A DNA stretch of 42,672 nucleotides from Fidelibacterota bacterium (lineage in GTDB: Bacteria > Fidelibacterota > Marinisomatia > SCGC-AAA003-L08 > D37C17). A program made the position numbers and the translations under genes. The notes beneath the pieces were generated by a model. That model was not told the origin of the DNA. It saw nothing but the letters and a program-made list of their open reading frames with translations, and ran no database searches. Positions 1 through 9,595 of this stretch are shown piece after piece. The stretch lies in NCBI GenBank assembly GCA_014381415.1, contig JACNLQ010000041.1, positions 1-42,672 of the forward strand. Reading direction: 5' to 3'. The stretch's first letter is position 1, and each line of letters opens with the position of its first letter.

Positions 1-125
1 ACACTTTTATGTCAACACTTTTGGTTTGTCGACAGAGGACAGAACTGCTGAAAATTTTACCCCTCGTAAGCCATTTATGGTTGTAGAGGGGCCTTGTGTC
101 GGTGGTTCAATTCCGCCCCGAGCCA
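1..125 (+). ncRNA. ssrA: Probable 3' end of tmRNA (ssrA), cut by window edge
   Basis: A T-arm is visible: stem GGTGG (101-105), loop TTCAATT (106-112), stem CCGCC (113-117). It is followed by a 7-nt acceptor strand CCGAGCC (118-124) and discriminator A125, then CC but not CCA. No matching 5' acceptor (GGCTCGG) or D-arm lies in bases 1-100, so this is not a whole tRNA. The TGTAGA-like stretch just before the T-arm and the strong terminator at 131-158 fit the tail of a tmRNA whose tag ORF lies upstream of the window. The alternative is a tRNA or tmRNA 3' fragment left as an integration (att) scar. The minus-strand frame here (GGIEPPT) is the usual false ORF read across such a T-arm. Confidence 0.45.
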
Positions 126-130
126 CCTGC

Positions 131-158
131 AAAACCCTCCTTAATCGGGGGGTTTTTT
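131..158 (+). terminator. Rho-independent terminator
   Basis: AACCCTCC (133-140) pairs with GGGGGGTT (147-154) around a 6-nt loop, followed by a T run to 158. It ends the structural RNA on its left. Confidence 0.75.
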
Positions 159-286
159 GGTTGTAGGCGTTATAGTTTATTAGAGGTGGACCCCAAAGGT
201 TGGTCGGGCCTGTATCCACTGGGTATCCCATTTTATAGCATACTTTCTGATATTAATTGATACCCTAATAAGATTTTCACCCCAAT

Positions 287-317
287 AAAAAACCCCACTA
301 AAAAGCAGGGTTTTTTT
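287..317. terminator. Bidirectional terminator after the tRNA cluster
   Basis: A-run plus CCC (287-295) pairs with GGG plus T-run (308-317), with a loop of about 12 nt. On the minus strand it lies just past tRNA-Leu, so it probably terminates the tRNA transcript. Confidence 0.6.
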
Positions 318-340
318 AATCTCTCCTTATAAAAGGGGAG

Positions 341-426
341 TACCGAGACCCGGGCTCGAACCGGGATGGACATATATGTCCGAGGGATTTTAAGTCCCTT
401 GTGTCTACCAATTTCACCATCTCGGC
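341..426 (-). tRNA. tRNA-Leu (UAA)
   Basis: Read on the minus strand, acceptor GCCGAGA (426-420) pairs with TCTCGGT (348-342), with discriminator A at 341. The anticodon stem is GGGAC and the loop carries TAA. A variable arm built on GGACATATATGTCC is typical of a class II tRNA. The T-loop is TTCGAGC. CCA is not encoded. It is the last of three clustered tRNAs, in the order Gly-Cys-Leu also seen in the E. coli glyW-cysT-leuZ operon. Confidence 0.95.
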
Positions 427-479
427 AAAAATTTATTGAGCATGTTATATAAAAAGGGGATCATAAAGACCCCCTGTTG

Positions 480-551
480 AGGCGTCGACCAGATTCGAAC
501 TGGTGCATGACGGTTTTGCAGACCGCTCCCTTACCGCTTGGGTACGACGCC
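480..551 (-). tRNA. tRNA-Cys (GCA)
   Basis: Acceptor GGCGTCG (551-545) pairs with CGACGCC (487-481), with discriminator U (480) as usual for bacterial tRNA-Cys. The anticodon loop carries GCA and the T-loop is TTCGAAT. No CCA is encoded. It is the middle gene of the Gly-Cys-Leu cluster. Confidence 0.95.
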
Positions 552-553
552 TG

Positions 554-610
554 AAAAAGCCTCCAAACCCGGGCATTGAGCTTGTCGAAATGTCGAAGGG
601 TGGAGGCTTT
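554..610 (-). repeat. Terminator-like inverted repeat with a REP-like insert in its loop
   Basis: AAAGCCTCC (556-564) and GGAGGCTTT (602-610) form perfect 9-bp arms. On the minus strand the second arm runs into TTTTT, the form of an intrinsic terminator. The loop is unusually long (about 37 nt) and contains a CCCTTCGACA..TTCGACAAGCTCAATG-like segment resembling dispersed REP-type elements. It lies between tRNA-Gly and tRNA-Cys. Confidence 0.5.
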
Positions 611-614
611 GCTG

Positions 615-687
615 AGCGAAAGATCGGATTTGAACCGACGACCCTAACGTTGGCAACGTTATGCTCTACCAGCTGAGCTACTTTCGC
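615..687 (-). tRNA. tRNA-Gly (GCC)
   Basis: Acceptor GCGAAAG (687-681) pairs with CTTTCGC (622-616), with discriminator U615. The anticodon loop TTGCCAA gives GCC. D-arm and T-arm (TTCAAAT) are intact and no CCA is encoded. It is first in the minus-strand tRNA cluster. Confidence 0.95.
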
Positions 688-751
688 ATAAAAAAACGGA
701 CGAATTCCGAGCACCTATTTTACCAGAATTTTCACCCTTTTTCCAAATTAT

Positions 752-1930
752 TTAGTGATCTGGAATTCCATCTCCATTATGATCATGCCCAATATGTTTC
801 TGATTCTTACCAGGTGGTGTTCCAGATGGAGGTTGCGGTCCAAATGAATTGTCTATTTTAGCTTTACCATCATCCACTATCCGTAAAACGTCTGGGCGGT
901 CCGTAACCGTTTTACCCAATTCATGTTTACTCATTTTTATTGAGTTGACACTGTTTTTCAAGGCAATTTTTGCAGATTGAATTTGAGATTCATAGGTTTC
1001 TATCTTTTTCAAACTTTGGGGGTCATCTTTATAAACATTTTGTAAATCTGTCACGAGATTACCCTGTCTCAATTTATTGAGTTTTTTCTCTGCCTGGGAA
1101 ACTTGATTTTCATACACAGCTATATCCGTGAAGCCTTGATTTGGATCTGCAATAGTAAGGTCAAACTGGTACAGGTATTTACCCCGGTCACCACAAGAAT
1201 ATGCAGGAATATCTCTTTTACCGCCATCTTGTGATCGTGTTTTAGATTTGCTTCGAATAACCAAATCAATAGGATAGCCAGAAGATTGTAATTTAGAAAT
1301 ATCAGCTTCTTCAGAATCAAACATGAGCACCAATACATCAGATTGGCTGTCAACCTCACCCACCAGATCATTCAGTGCTTCAATAGGATCCTGAATATAC
1401 ACATCAGAATGAATGAATTTAGATGCTAAACCAATAACACCAACAGACACACCCTCTACTTCTACAATTAGATAGGGGTCAAATAATCGATTGCCATTAA
1501 TGTCTTGAATGTTTGCGGATATAAATGGGAAGTTTGCTAGCATCTGCATTTCCTGGATAAATTCAAGACCTCCGGCAAAATCTTTTGAGCCGGGAGAGAA
1601 TGCATGGCAGCCAATTTCATTAAAAGCAGAAACTATAATTTCGGCAGTCATTTTGGCAATCTCAATTGGAGAACCAGGACCTAAAGTTTCCTTTTTAAAG
1701 AGAAGGTTTCCTGCATCTAAAATGAGTACATCAAATCCGTCCGATCTGAGATTGTCAATAATTGTAGCTTTCCGGGCAAGACCGCCCAGAGGTTTCTTTT
1801 TTCAGCCACAGGGGTCGGTTTCACCATGTACATTGGCAGTACCAACTATTCGTATCTGTTTGGAATCGGCAGTTTCTGCCAAACTGATCTGAAAAAGCAT
1901 CAGTAAAATCATCCAAAATAATTTCTTCAT
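752..1930 (-). CDS. UshA-like exported metallophosphoesterase-fold protein, probable selenoprotein (UGA = Sec43)
   Basis: The frame runs from ATG at 1930 to TAA at 752 (392 codons) with one in-frame TGA at 1804-1802. Residues 1-18 look like a signal peptide (MKKLFWMILLMLFQISLA). The motif around the TGA is TANVHGETDPCG-U-KKKPLGGLAR. In UshA-like proteins with a PCGC motif the second Cys sits exactly here, so TGA probably encodes selenocysteine. A hairpin with loop GGTCTT lies 12 nt past the TGA, as in bacterial SECIS elements. The start is set by a 4-nt ATGA overlap with the upstream rhodanese-MauE gene and an AAGGA ribosome site. Metal ligands of the calcineurin fold look weakened (NVH for DxH, DAGN for DAGD), so redox rather than phosphatase chemistry is possible. 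A coiled-coil-like middle and a tail HDHNGDGIPDH follow. A pseudogene is the alternative; an automated call would begin at the internal ATG at 1651. Confidence 0.8.
1772..1789 (-). promoter_or_regulatory. SECIS-like hairpin downstream of UGA
   Basis: On the minus strand CTGGGC (1789-1784) pairs with GCCCGG (1777-1772) around the loop GGTCTT (1783-1778). It starts 12 nt after the TGA. Bacterial SECIS elements such as that of E. coli fdhF have a short stem at this distance and an apical loop containing GGUC. The hairpin also encodes the conserved LGGLAR residues. Confidence 0.75.
1802..1804 (-). other. In-frame UGA, probable selenocysteine codon
   Basis: The TGA replaces the second Cys of a CGC motif at codon 43. 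The reading frame is open for 42 codons before it and 349 after it. The immediate context is CCCTGTGGC-TGA-AAAAAG. Confidence 0.78.
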
Positions 1931-3009
1931 TCGTGATCCTTATTTGATAATGTAATTTTGTTTTTCATTCTATAAATAAAAGCCATACCTAAAAGTAAAA
2001 TATCTTCTCCGATTCGTTTTATTAACTCCATTTTTAAATCTGTAACCCCAGCATCAGATTCGGTTTTAAAACAGCCACAATGTACATCAATTCCTCTAAT
2101 AACTGCTTGAGATAAAATAATGATAAAGAAGATGTAAAGACCAATTGTAAGGCTTGTACTACCCTCTAAAAATACCCCAAAAATCAGAAACACACCAAGT
2201 ATCAATTCCAGCCAGGGGAGAACGAGTCCTGCGATATTTTCCACAGTAGCTGGAGTTAAATGAAAATTATGAATATTTTCTGAGAATGAAACCGGATCCA
2301 GAATTTTATGGTAACTTGCAAAAATAAATACGAGTCCCAATATAATTCGGGGTAATACAGAAATATCTTTAACATTTAATCCAGTCAAGGGGAGTGAGAT
2401 AATTCCTTTAATTGATAGTAAGTGGATGGCAATGAAAATAGCTGAGAGCACTATTGTCCATGATATGATTTTGTCTATATCAAATTCAGTTTCTTTGGGA
2501 ACTGTTTTAACTATAGCTGAACTGTTGAGAGAAGAAGGCAGTTCTGCATCTCTCCACTGGGGCCAGCCGCCCTCAAAAATCAGCACTTTTTCAAAGGCCA
2601 GCTCATTAAAAAAATAATCGGCTAAATCCATACTGAGGGAACAATCCTCACCGCTGCAATAAATTACATGGGTAAATGTATCATCCATTTCATTGATAGC
2701 ATCTTCATAATCCTCATAATAATCAAATGGGATATTAACTGCATTTTCGATATGTCCAGAATTGTAATCCTCAGAGTCTCTAGCGTCAACAAAAACAGCC
2801 ATATTTTCATTAAAAAGGTGCTGGGCAAATTCTAAATTTATTGCCATTGGTGAGATCATATCTTCAGGTACAGAAAATGAGTTGATGGTCTCTAGAATTC
2901 GCTCTTTTTTAATAAGGGTGAATTCAGGATCATCCAGAATTGAAAAACGGATAAACCCCAGAACAATTGCCAGCGAAAAAATGAATATAATTTGTTTTTT
3001 ATGTGTCAC
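1927..3009 (-). CDS. Rhodanese-MauE/DoxX fusion membrane protein
   Basis: 360 aa. An N-terminal membrane anchor (about 5-23) is followed by a rhodanese domain (about 55-160) with DARDSEDYNSGHI and the active-site loop CSGEDCS (C118, second Cys C123). Four or more hydrophobic segments (about 183-345) then form a MauE/DoxX-like domain with a CGC pair (311-313) in the last loop. Rhodaneses move sulfane sulfur; MauE-type proteins act in membrane thiol-disulfide exchange. The gene overlaps the downstream Sec-containing protein by 4 nt (ATGA), so the two are translationally coupled and probably work together outside the cytoplasm: sulfur or reducing equivalents passed through Cys pairs to the CG-Sec site. 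The substrate is unknown. Confidence 0.8.
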   Translation of the reverse strand: MTHKKQIIFIFSLAIVLGFIRFSILDDPEFTLIKKERILETINSFSVPEDMISPMAINLEFAQHLFNENMAVFVDARDSEDYNSGHIENAVNIPFDYYEDYEDAINEMDDTFTHVIYCSGEDCSLSMDLADYFFNELAFEKVLIFEGGWPQWRDAELPSSLNSSAIVKTVPKETEFDIDKIISWTIVLSAIFIAIHLLSIKGIISLPLTGLNVKDISVLPRIILGLVFIFASYHKILDPVSFSENIHNFHLTPATVENIAGLVLPWLELILGVFLIFGVFLEGSTSLTIGLYIFFIIILSQAVIRGIDVHCGCFKTESDAGVTDLKMELIKRIGEDILLLGMAFIYRMKNKITLSNKDHE

Positions 3010-3168
3010 AGTTTATGAAATTTATAAGGATTATTCAGAACGGTCAAACTGTTTTCAAGATAAAAGGTTCCCCAAATTGTAATCTTTTCCTTGGAGAGAG
3101 TTAGATATAAAAAATAAATTTACGGCTGTCTTTATTGGTGAAATGTTATGGTTTTGTCAAAGAAAAAA

Positions 3169-3241
<73 letters not shown>

Positions 3242-3285
3242 CGGAAAAATAGCAACTTAAACTTTAATTATTTGGAGAAAATATA

Positions 3286-4845
3286 GTGTTTAATATGACT
3301 CAACTTAGAGAAAAGTCCCATGTTGTTTTATGGCTTTTACTCTTCTTTTTTATTTTAAGTATGGCAGTTGGTGGACTTGTAGGTGGAGCCAATATCATGG
3401 ATCTCGTTTTCAGCGGAAAGAATATTCGATTAAACGCCGGGAAAATAGATGGAAAGAACATAACCCATAGTCGGTTTTTACAACAACGAGAAAATCAACT
3501 TAATCGGATGCGGCGACAGGGGCAGGCAATTGATAATCGTGCCTACCAAAATGCGGGTGACTTTGCATGGAATGCAATTATAGAGCGTGAACTGAAAGAT
3601 AAAAAAATAAAACAATTGGGTTTAGAGGTATCTTTAGATGAAATTTATGATTTTCTTCTCATTACTCCTCCACCAGCATTCCAAACCGCATTAACCGATG
3701 CAGGGTTTTTCTTAAACGAGGATGGTAAATTTGATTCAGGCTCATATGTACAAGCAGTGGAAAATGGAAATCTTCCTGTTGAATTGAACCCCCTTCTTGT
3801 TAGTTGGGAAAATTATCTAAGAACCTGGTTGGCAGATAGAAAACTTCAGACCTTGTATAATAATTTAGGGTCAGTGAATGATGAGGATGTTAAAAGAGAT
3901 TTCATAAAGAAAAATGTGAACTGCACTCTAGATTATCTGTATTTCACATTAAGTGGAATCCCAGATTCAATTATTGAAGTTAATGATTCCCAAATTTCGG
4001 AAAAGTATAATGCGGACAAGGAAGATTCTTATTCGGTTAATGAACGGAGAACATTGGAATATGTAGTCTTTCAAATTCCAAAACCAGTGACCAGTGATGA
4101 TAGTTTAATGGTCTCTGCTGTTGAGGATAGTGTAATGCAGTTGACATTAGATTTTTCTGCAGACGCTGAAGATTATTCATTTGCAGAAGCTCTAGCTCGT
4201 CATGAAATAACTTCTGTTGACACCATTGATGTTCATGAAACTTTTGAGGCAAATTCAGGAATTCCATTCCAAATGGGTGTACTAAGACCGGCTATCCGTT
4301 TTGCATTTGACAGTTCAATAGGTTCACTTTCAGATCCCATTACAGCGAATAACGGTATTGCAGTTTTCCATTTATTGGGAGAGAAAGAAAGTGGTTATAA
4401 ACCATTGACCGATGTGAAAGAAAGCATTCGCCGATCATTGTTAAGAGAGAATAAAAAGGATTATGCTACCAATAAGTTAAAATCCATTTCTGGGTCAGAT
4501 AGCTGGGAAACATTAGCAAGTTCAGATTCATTACTTCAATTCAGTTCAGGAGAAACCTCTACGCTGGGTGGATCCTTTACCGGCATCGGAAAAAGCAATC
4601 AATTAACAGGGACTCTTCTTGCCATGGATGTGGGAGATACATCGGGTGTTTTGGAAACGTTCAATGCAGTACTACTCTTAAGAATGACTTCAAGAGATGA
4701 GTTTAATGATTCATTATATCAGGAAAATTATACATCCATTCGAGATCAATTATTAAATACTGAGCGAACTCGGGGCTTTACCAGTTGGCTTACCGAAGCC
4801 AAAAAAACAATAGATCAAGAAGATTATCGGAGTGAAGTGTATTAA
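3286..4845 (+). CDS. PpiD/SurA-like membrane-anchored periplasmic chaperone
   Basis: 519 aa. GTG start with GGAG 8 nt upstream; the ATG at 3295 is the alternative but is too far from the ribosome site. One transmembrane anchor (about 12-35) is followed by a SurA_N-type segment (about 45-125, GKIDGKNITHSRFLQQRE) typical of PpiD. The parvulin region (about 300-390) is recognisable only by its end (GIAVFHLLGEKESGYKPL); the usual GGDLG motif is not visible, so isomerase activity may be weak or lost. The family assists folding of exported and outer-membrane proteins at the inner membrane. It is a single gene closed by a strong terminator. Confidence 0.75.
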   Translation: MFNMTQLREKSHVVLWLLLFFFILSMAVGGLVGGANIMDLVFSGKNIRLNAGKIDGKNITHSRFLQQRENQLNRMRRQGQAIDNRAYQNAGDFAWNAIIERELKDKKIKQLGLEVSLDEIYDFLLITPPPAFQTALTDAGFFLNEDGKFDSGSYVQAVENGNLPVELNPLLVSWENYLRTWLADRKLQTLYNNLGSVNDEDVKRDFIKKNVNCTLDYLYFTLSGIPDSIIEVNDSQISEKYNADKEDSYSVNERRTLEYVVFQIPKPVTSDDSLMVSAVEDSVMQLTLDFSADAEDYSFAEALARHEITSVDTIDVHETFEANSGIPFQMGVLRPAIRFAFDSSIGSLSDPITANNGIAVFHLLGEKESGYKPLTDVKESIRRSLLRENKKDYATNKLKSISGSDSWETLASSDSLLQFSSGETSTLGGSFTGIGKSNQLTGTLLAMDVGDTSGVLETFNAVLLLRMTSRDEFNDSLYQENYTSIRDQLLNTERTRGFTSWLTEAKKTIDQEDYRSEVY

Positions 4846-4878
4846 TATAAAATTAACTTTTATACTTATAAATATTTT

Positions 4879-4906
4879 AAAGCCTCTGAATGCAGAGGCT
4901 TTTTTA
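4879..4906 (+). terminator. Rho-independent terminator of the PpiD-like gene
   Basis: AAAGCCTCTG pairs with the mirrored CAGAGGCTTT around a 4-nt loop, then a T run. Confidence 0.85.
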
Positions 4907-5060
4907 TTTACAATATGTATTTAGAAAAAAAGAATCTTTTTGGAGAAGAGTTCATATCATAATTTTGATTACAATAAAAATAGATTGTAAGACATGACAA
5001 AAGAGAAAATGTAATATTATAATTTATTTTTATGGATAATAGGAAAATTGATTGGTAAAT

Positions 5061-5089
5061 AAAAACGCCCCCTAAAAGGAGGCGCTTTT
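5061..5089 (-). terminator. Rho-independent terminator of groEL
   Basis: On the minus strand GCGCCTCC pairs with GGGGGCGT around TTTTA, followed by TTTTTA. It lies just past the groEL stop codon. Confidence 0.8.
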
Positions 5090-5113
5090 AACATTACGGT
5101 TAGAAGGATGTGA

Positions 5114-6769
<1,656 letters not shown>

Positions 6770-6777
6770 TTATTGTT

Positions 6778-7074
6778 TTATTTGAATTTAGCTAAAATAT
6801 CACTTTCACGCATAATGAGAACATCATTATCTTCAAGGTTGATTTCTGTACCGGAATATTTTCCGTATAATACAGTATCACCTGCTTTAAGCGTCATTTT
6901 AACAACTGTTCCATTTTCACTCACTTTACCAGGTCCGGCTGCAATTATCTTACCCATTTGGGGTTTTTCTTTTGCAGTATCTGGAAGAATAATACCTGAA
7001 GCAGTCATTTCATCTACTTCTTCGGGCATTACCACAACACGATCTGATAGTGGGTCAATATGTACTTTTTTCAT
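6778..7074 (-). CDS. groS: Co-chaperonin GroES (Hsp10)
   Basis: 98 aa, full length. It opens [19 protein letters not shown], has a mobile loop (about 22-36, [15 protein letters not shown]) that binds GroEL, and keeps the [11 protein letters not shown] segment. A strong AAGGAG site precedes the ATG. It is first in the groESL operon. No CIRCE element (TTAGCACTC-N9-GAGTGCTAA) is visible upstream; an extended -10 and a CRP-like palindrome lie there instead. Confidence 0.97.
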   Translation of the reverse strand: MKKVHIDPLSDRVVVMPEEVDEMTASGIILPDTAKEKPQMGKIIAAGPGKVSENGTVVKMTLKAGDTVLYGKYSGTEINLEDNDVLIMRESDILAKFK

Positions 7075-7139
7075 GTATTGATCTCCTTTATTAATAGTTC
7101 AATTTATTTAATTGTATTTGATTTAACTCCGCAAGGGGC

Positions 7140-7148
7140 ATTATAACA
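7140..7148 (-). promoter_or_regulatory. Extended -10 promoter for groESL
   Basis: On the minus strand TGTTATAAT matches an extended -10 (TGnTATAAT), about 70 nt before the groES ATG. There is no clear -35 box at 17 nt, as is common for extended -10 promoters. Confidence 0.4.
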
Positions 7149-7190
7149 AACTCCATGCCAAAATTTATAATCTGCCAATTAGTCACGTTT

Positions 7191-7208
7191 TTGTGATCGC
7201 GCTCACAA
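7191..7208. promoter_or_regulatory. CRP/FNR-type palindrome upstream of groESL
   Basis: TTGTGA-TCGCGC-TCACAA is a perfect 6+6+6 inverted repeat matching the CRP consensus TGTGA-N6-TCACA. Its centre is about 65 nt upstream of the transcription start implied by the extended -10, a class I activator position. It could also act as a hairpin after dut, but no T-run follows on either strand. Confidence 0.4.
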
Positions 7209-7233
7209 TTAGTGTCATAAAATGGCTGGAAAG

Positions 7234-7671
7234 TTATAAACCAGTACTGCCGAATCCGCCGGTGCCACGAGTTGTCATTTCCAATTCTTCCACCAATTCA
7301 AAATGGATGGGAGAACTATCTGTTGCAACCAGTTGAACCAAACGCTGTCCTTTTTCTGCAGTAAATGGTTCAGATTTTATATTATCACACATTGCCATAA
7401 TTTCTCCCCGATATCCACCGTCAATTAGTCCAATGGAATTTGCCATTCGCAGAGGTGTTTTAGAAATACTTGATCGGGGAAATAGATAATAGGCTTTCCC
7501 ATCTTCAGGTTCACAGGAAATCCCAAGTTTTATCGCTTTGGTTTCACCCGGCTCAAAATGGATATCTTCCAATACATAAAGGTCTAAACCAGCATCACCA
7601 TCATGAAAATGACCATGATTACGGTAAAAATCCCATGCAGTATCATTATGGGGTTTGATAAATAGTTTCAT
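7234..7671 (-). CDS. dut: dUTP diphosphatase
   Basis: 145 aa, the length of trimeric dUTPases. It hydrolyses dUTP to dUMP and pyrophosphate, keeping uracil out of DNA and feeding dTMP synthesis. All five motifs are visible: DAGLDL (about 27-32), PRSS (66-69), NSIGLIDGGYRGE with the catalytic Asp, GQRLVQL, and the C-terminal RGTGGFGSTG that closes over the nucleotide. A GGAGGA ribosome site sits before the ATG. It is a single gene upstream of, and co-oriented with, groESL. Confidence 0.95.
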   Translation of the reverse strand: MKLFIKPHNDTAWDFYRNHGHFHDGDAGLDLYVLEDIHFEPGETKAIKLGISCEPEDGKAYYLFPRSSISKTPLRMANSIGLIDGGYRGEIMAMCDNIKSEPFTAEKGQRLVQLVATDSSPIHFELVEELEMTTRGTGGFGSTGL

Positions 7672-7971
7672 TTTCCTCCTTTTTATTGATGAATTTTACG
7701 GGGTGGGAATATTAAGGCAGGATTGAGGAATTAATCTAATAAAAGGATAAAATGCTGATACCTCTATTTTTTAGTTTCTTAGTAACAGAGCTTGCCGATC
7801 GTAGTGCAGTATAGATTGGCCGCAATGATCCAGAGTGGTAATTATTTTAAATTTAAGAAGGAAGGCTTAAGATTATCACAATTCCTCATTCCCTATTATG
7901 AATTCAAAATATTAAAACCACCTATCCTTATTCTCTATTCCCTATTTGCTATTCGATATTGGATATTTACC
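7672..7971. other. Intergenic region, no gene seen
   Basis: AT-rich, with imperfect short repeats near 7889-7970 (variants of ATTCCCTATT / ATTCTCTATT / GCTATTCGATATT). No ribosome site, coding similarity or terminator was found. The short plus-strand frame here has no recognisable content. Confidence 0.5.
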
Positions 7972-9507
7972 TCACCCCATCCACCCGCTTCTATCCAGGC
8001 TGCGATATTGGATGGCTTCACTGAGGTGGACTGAAGATAAACTTTCAGATTGCTCCATGTCTGCTATGGTTCGGGATACTTTAAGAATGCGGTCATAGGC
8101 TCGGGCAGATAAGCCCAATTTGTCCATGGCAGTTTTGAGGAGTGATTCACCTCCCTTATCAATCTTACAATATTTTCTAATATCTGTTTTTTCCATACTG
8201 GCATTGGAATGAATTTGTTTCCCTCTAAATCTATTAGTTTGGATGGTTCTGGCTTTTTGTATTCGCGGCTGAATTGATTCTGATTTTTCACCATCTGCTT
8301 TATTGGTTAATTCTTCAAAGGGTACCGCCGGGACATCCACATGAATATCAATCCTATCAAGTAGCGGCCCTGAAATTCGTGAGAGGTATTTCTGAATCAT
8401 ACCATCATTACACGTACATTCATTGCGGGGGTCGGTGTAATATCCACAAGGACAGGGATTCATGGCAGCTACCAGCATAAAAGTGGCGGGATAGGTAAGG
8501 CTTAGTCTTGCCCTGGAAATAGTTACTTCACGATTTTCTAATGGTTGGCGAAGTACTTCTAACACATTTTTCTTAAATTCGGGTAATTCGTCTAAAAAGA
8601 GAACACCATTGTGCGATAAACTCACTTCCCCTGGTTTGGGGACAGTCCCCCCTCCAATTAAACCAACATCTGAAATAGTATGATGAGGCGGTCGAAATGG
8701 ACGAGTCGTTATGACACCTGTCTTTGAATTATTCAGTCCAGCTACTGAGTGTATTTTTGTTGTTTCTAAGGCTTCTTCCATGGTCATTCCCGGCAGGATA
8801 GTGGGCAGTCTTTTTGCCAACATGGTTTTACCACTACCCGGTGGACCTATAAGTAGAATATTATGGGAGCCCGCTGCGGCAACTTCCATCGCCCGTTTCA
8901 CATTTTCCTGACCTTTCACATCGGCAAAATCCACAGGATATTTATTGGTGGTTAAATTAAAACTATCCTGATTTTTCACAACCTGAATTTCTTTATCACC
9001 ATTAAGTATTTCTACCACCTCTTTTAAGGTGGAGACAGGAGCAATTTTCAACCCGGGTACAAAAGAGGCTTCTTTCTGGTTTTCAGGAGGAACGATTATA
9101 CCATTAATTCCTTGTTTTTTAGCATTGATACAGATTGGCAGAATCCCTTTTACAGGTCGGAGATCTCCATCAAGGCTGAGTTCGCCGATGAGTATAATTT
9201 TATCGAGAAAATGGGTATCAACATGGCGTAGTCCGCACAGAATTGCAACCGCAATGGGGAGGTCAAATGCGGCTCCTTCCTTACGGATATCTGCCGGAGC
9301 CAAATTGACAGTTATGCGTTTAGATGGAATTCGGAAACCGGAGTTTTTCATGGCTGCCAGTACCCGTTCTTTGCTTTCTTTTACTGCACCTTCAGCTAAA
9401 CCAACGGTGAAGAATTTTGCAGGTGTGGTGTTTTCTAAATGGGCTTCAACTTCAACCGTATAGGCATCAATTCCCAACACTGCACTGGATAGGACTTTTC
9501 CAAACAT
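7972..9507 (-). CDS. comM: ComM/YifB-family Mg-chelatase-like AAA+ ATPase
   Basis: 511 aa, full length. An N-terminal LonC-like domain (about 1-170, [29 protein letters not shown]) precedes the AAA+ module with Walker [12 protein letters not shown] (about 220) and Walker [13 protein letters not shown] Cys cluster ([15 protein letters not shown]) and a C-terminal Mg-chelatase helical domain follow. ComM is a hexameric helicase that promotes branch migration during natural transformation in Vibrio and Haemophilus. It is a lone gene here, so a link to competence in this organism is inference. Confidence 0.93.
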   Translation of the reverse strand: MFGKVLSSAVLGIDAYTVEVEAHLENTTPAKFFTVGLAEGAVKESKERVLAAMKNSGFRIPSKRITVNLAPADIRKEGAAFDLPIAVAILCGLRHVDTHFLDKIILIGELSLDGDLRPVKGILPICINAKKQGINGIIVPPENQKEASFVPGLKIAPVSTLKEVVEILNGDKEIQVVKNQDSFNLTTNKYPVDFADVKGQENVKRAMEVAAAGSHNILLIGPPGSGKTMLAKRLPTILPGMTMEEALETTKIHSVAGLNNSKTGVITTRPFRPPHHTISDVGLIGGGTVPKPGEVSLSHNGVLFLDELPEFKKNVLEVLRQPLENREVTISRARLSLTYPATFMLVAAMNPCPCGYYTDPRNECTCNDGMIQKYLSRISGPLLDRIDIHVDVPAVPFEELTNKADGEKSESIQPRIQKARTIQTNRFRGKQIHSNASMEKTDIRKYCKIDKGGESLLKTAMDKLGLSARAYDRILKVSRTIADMEQSESLSSVHLSEAIQYRSLDRSGWMG

Positions 9508-9595
9508 GGAACCTCTTTAATTAACTGCTTAAAAGTACAGAGTTCCAGCGATGTGATTAAAGAGATATTTTTATATTATGATGGTAATTGAATTA

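Noticed and set aside
7-231. Minus-strand 74-aa frame with GGIEPPTQG
   Set aside because: This text is the usual shadow of a tRNA/tmRNA T-arm and covers the terminator.
445-714. Minus-strand 89-aa frame
   Set aside because: It lies across the tRNA-Cys and tRNA-Gly genes.
752-1651. Separate 299-aa gene starting at the internal ATG 1651
   Set aside because: It lacks a signal peptide and the conserved N-terminal strand; the same frame extends to an ATG overlapping the upstream gene, interrupted only by the UGA explained as Sec.
7191-7208. Palindrome as intrinsic terminator of dut
   Set aside because: No T-run follows on the minus strand.
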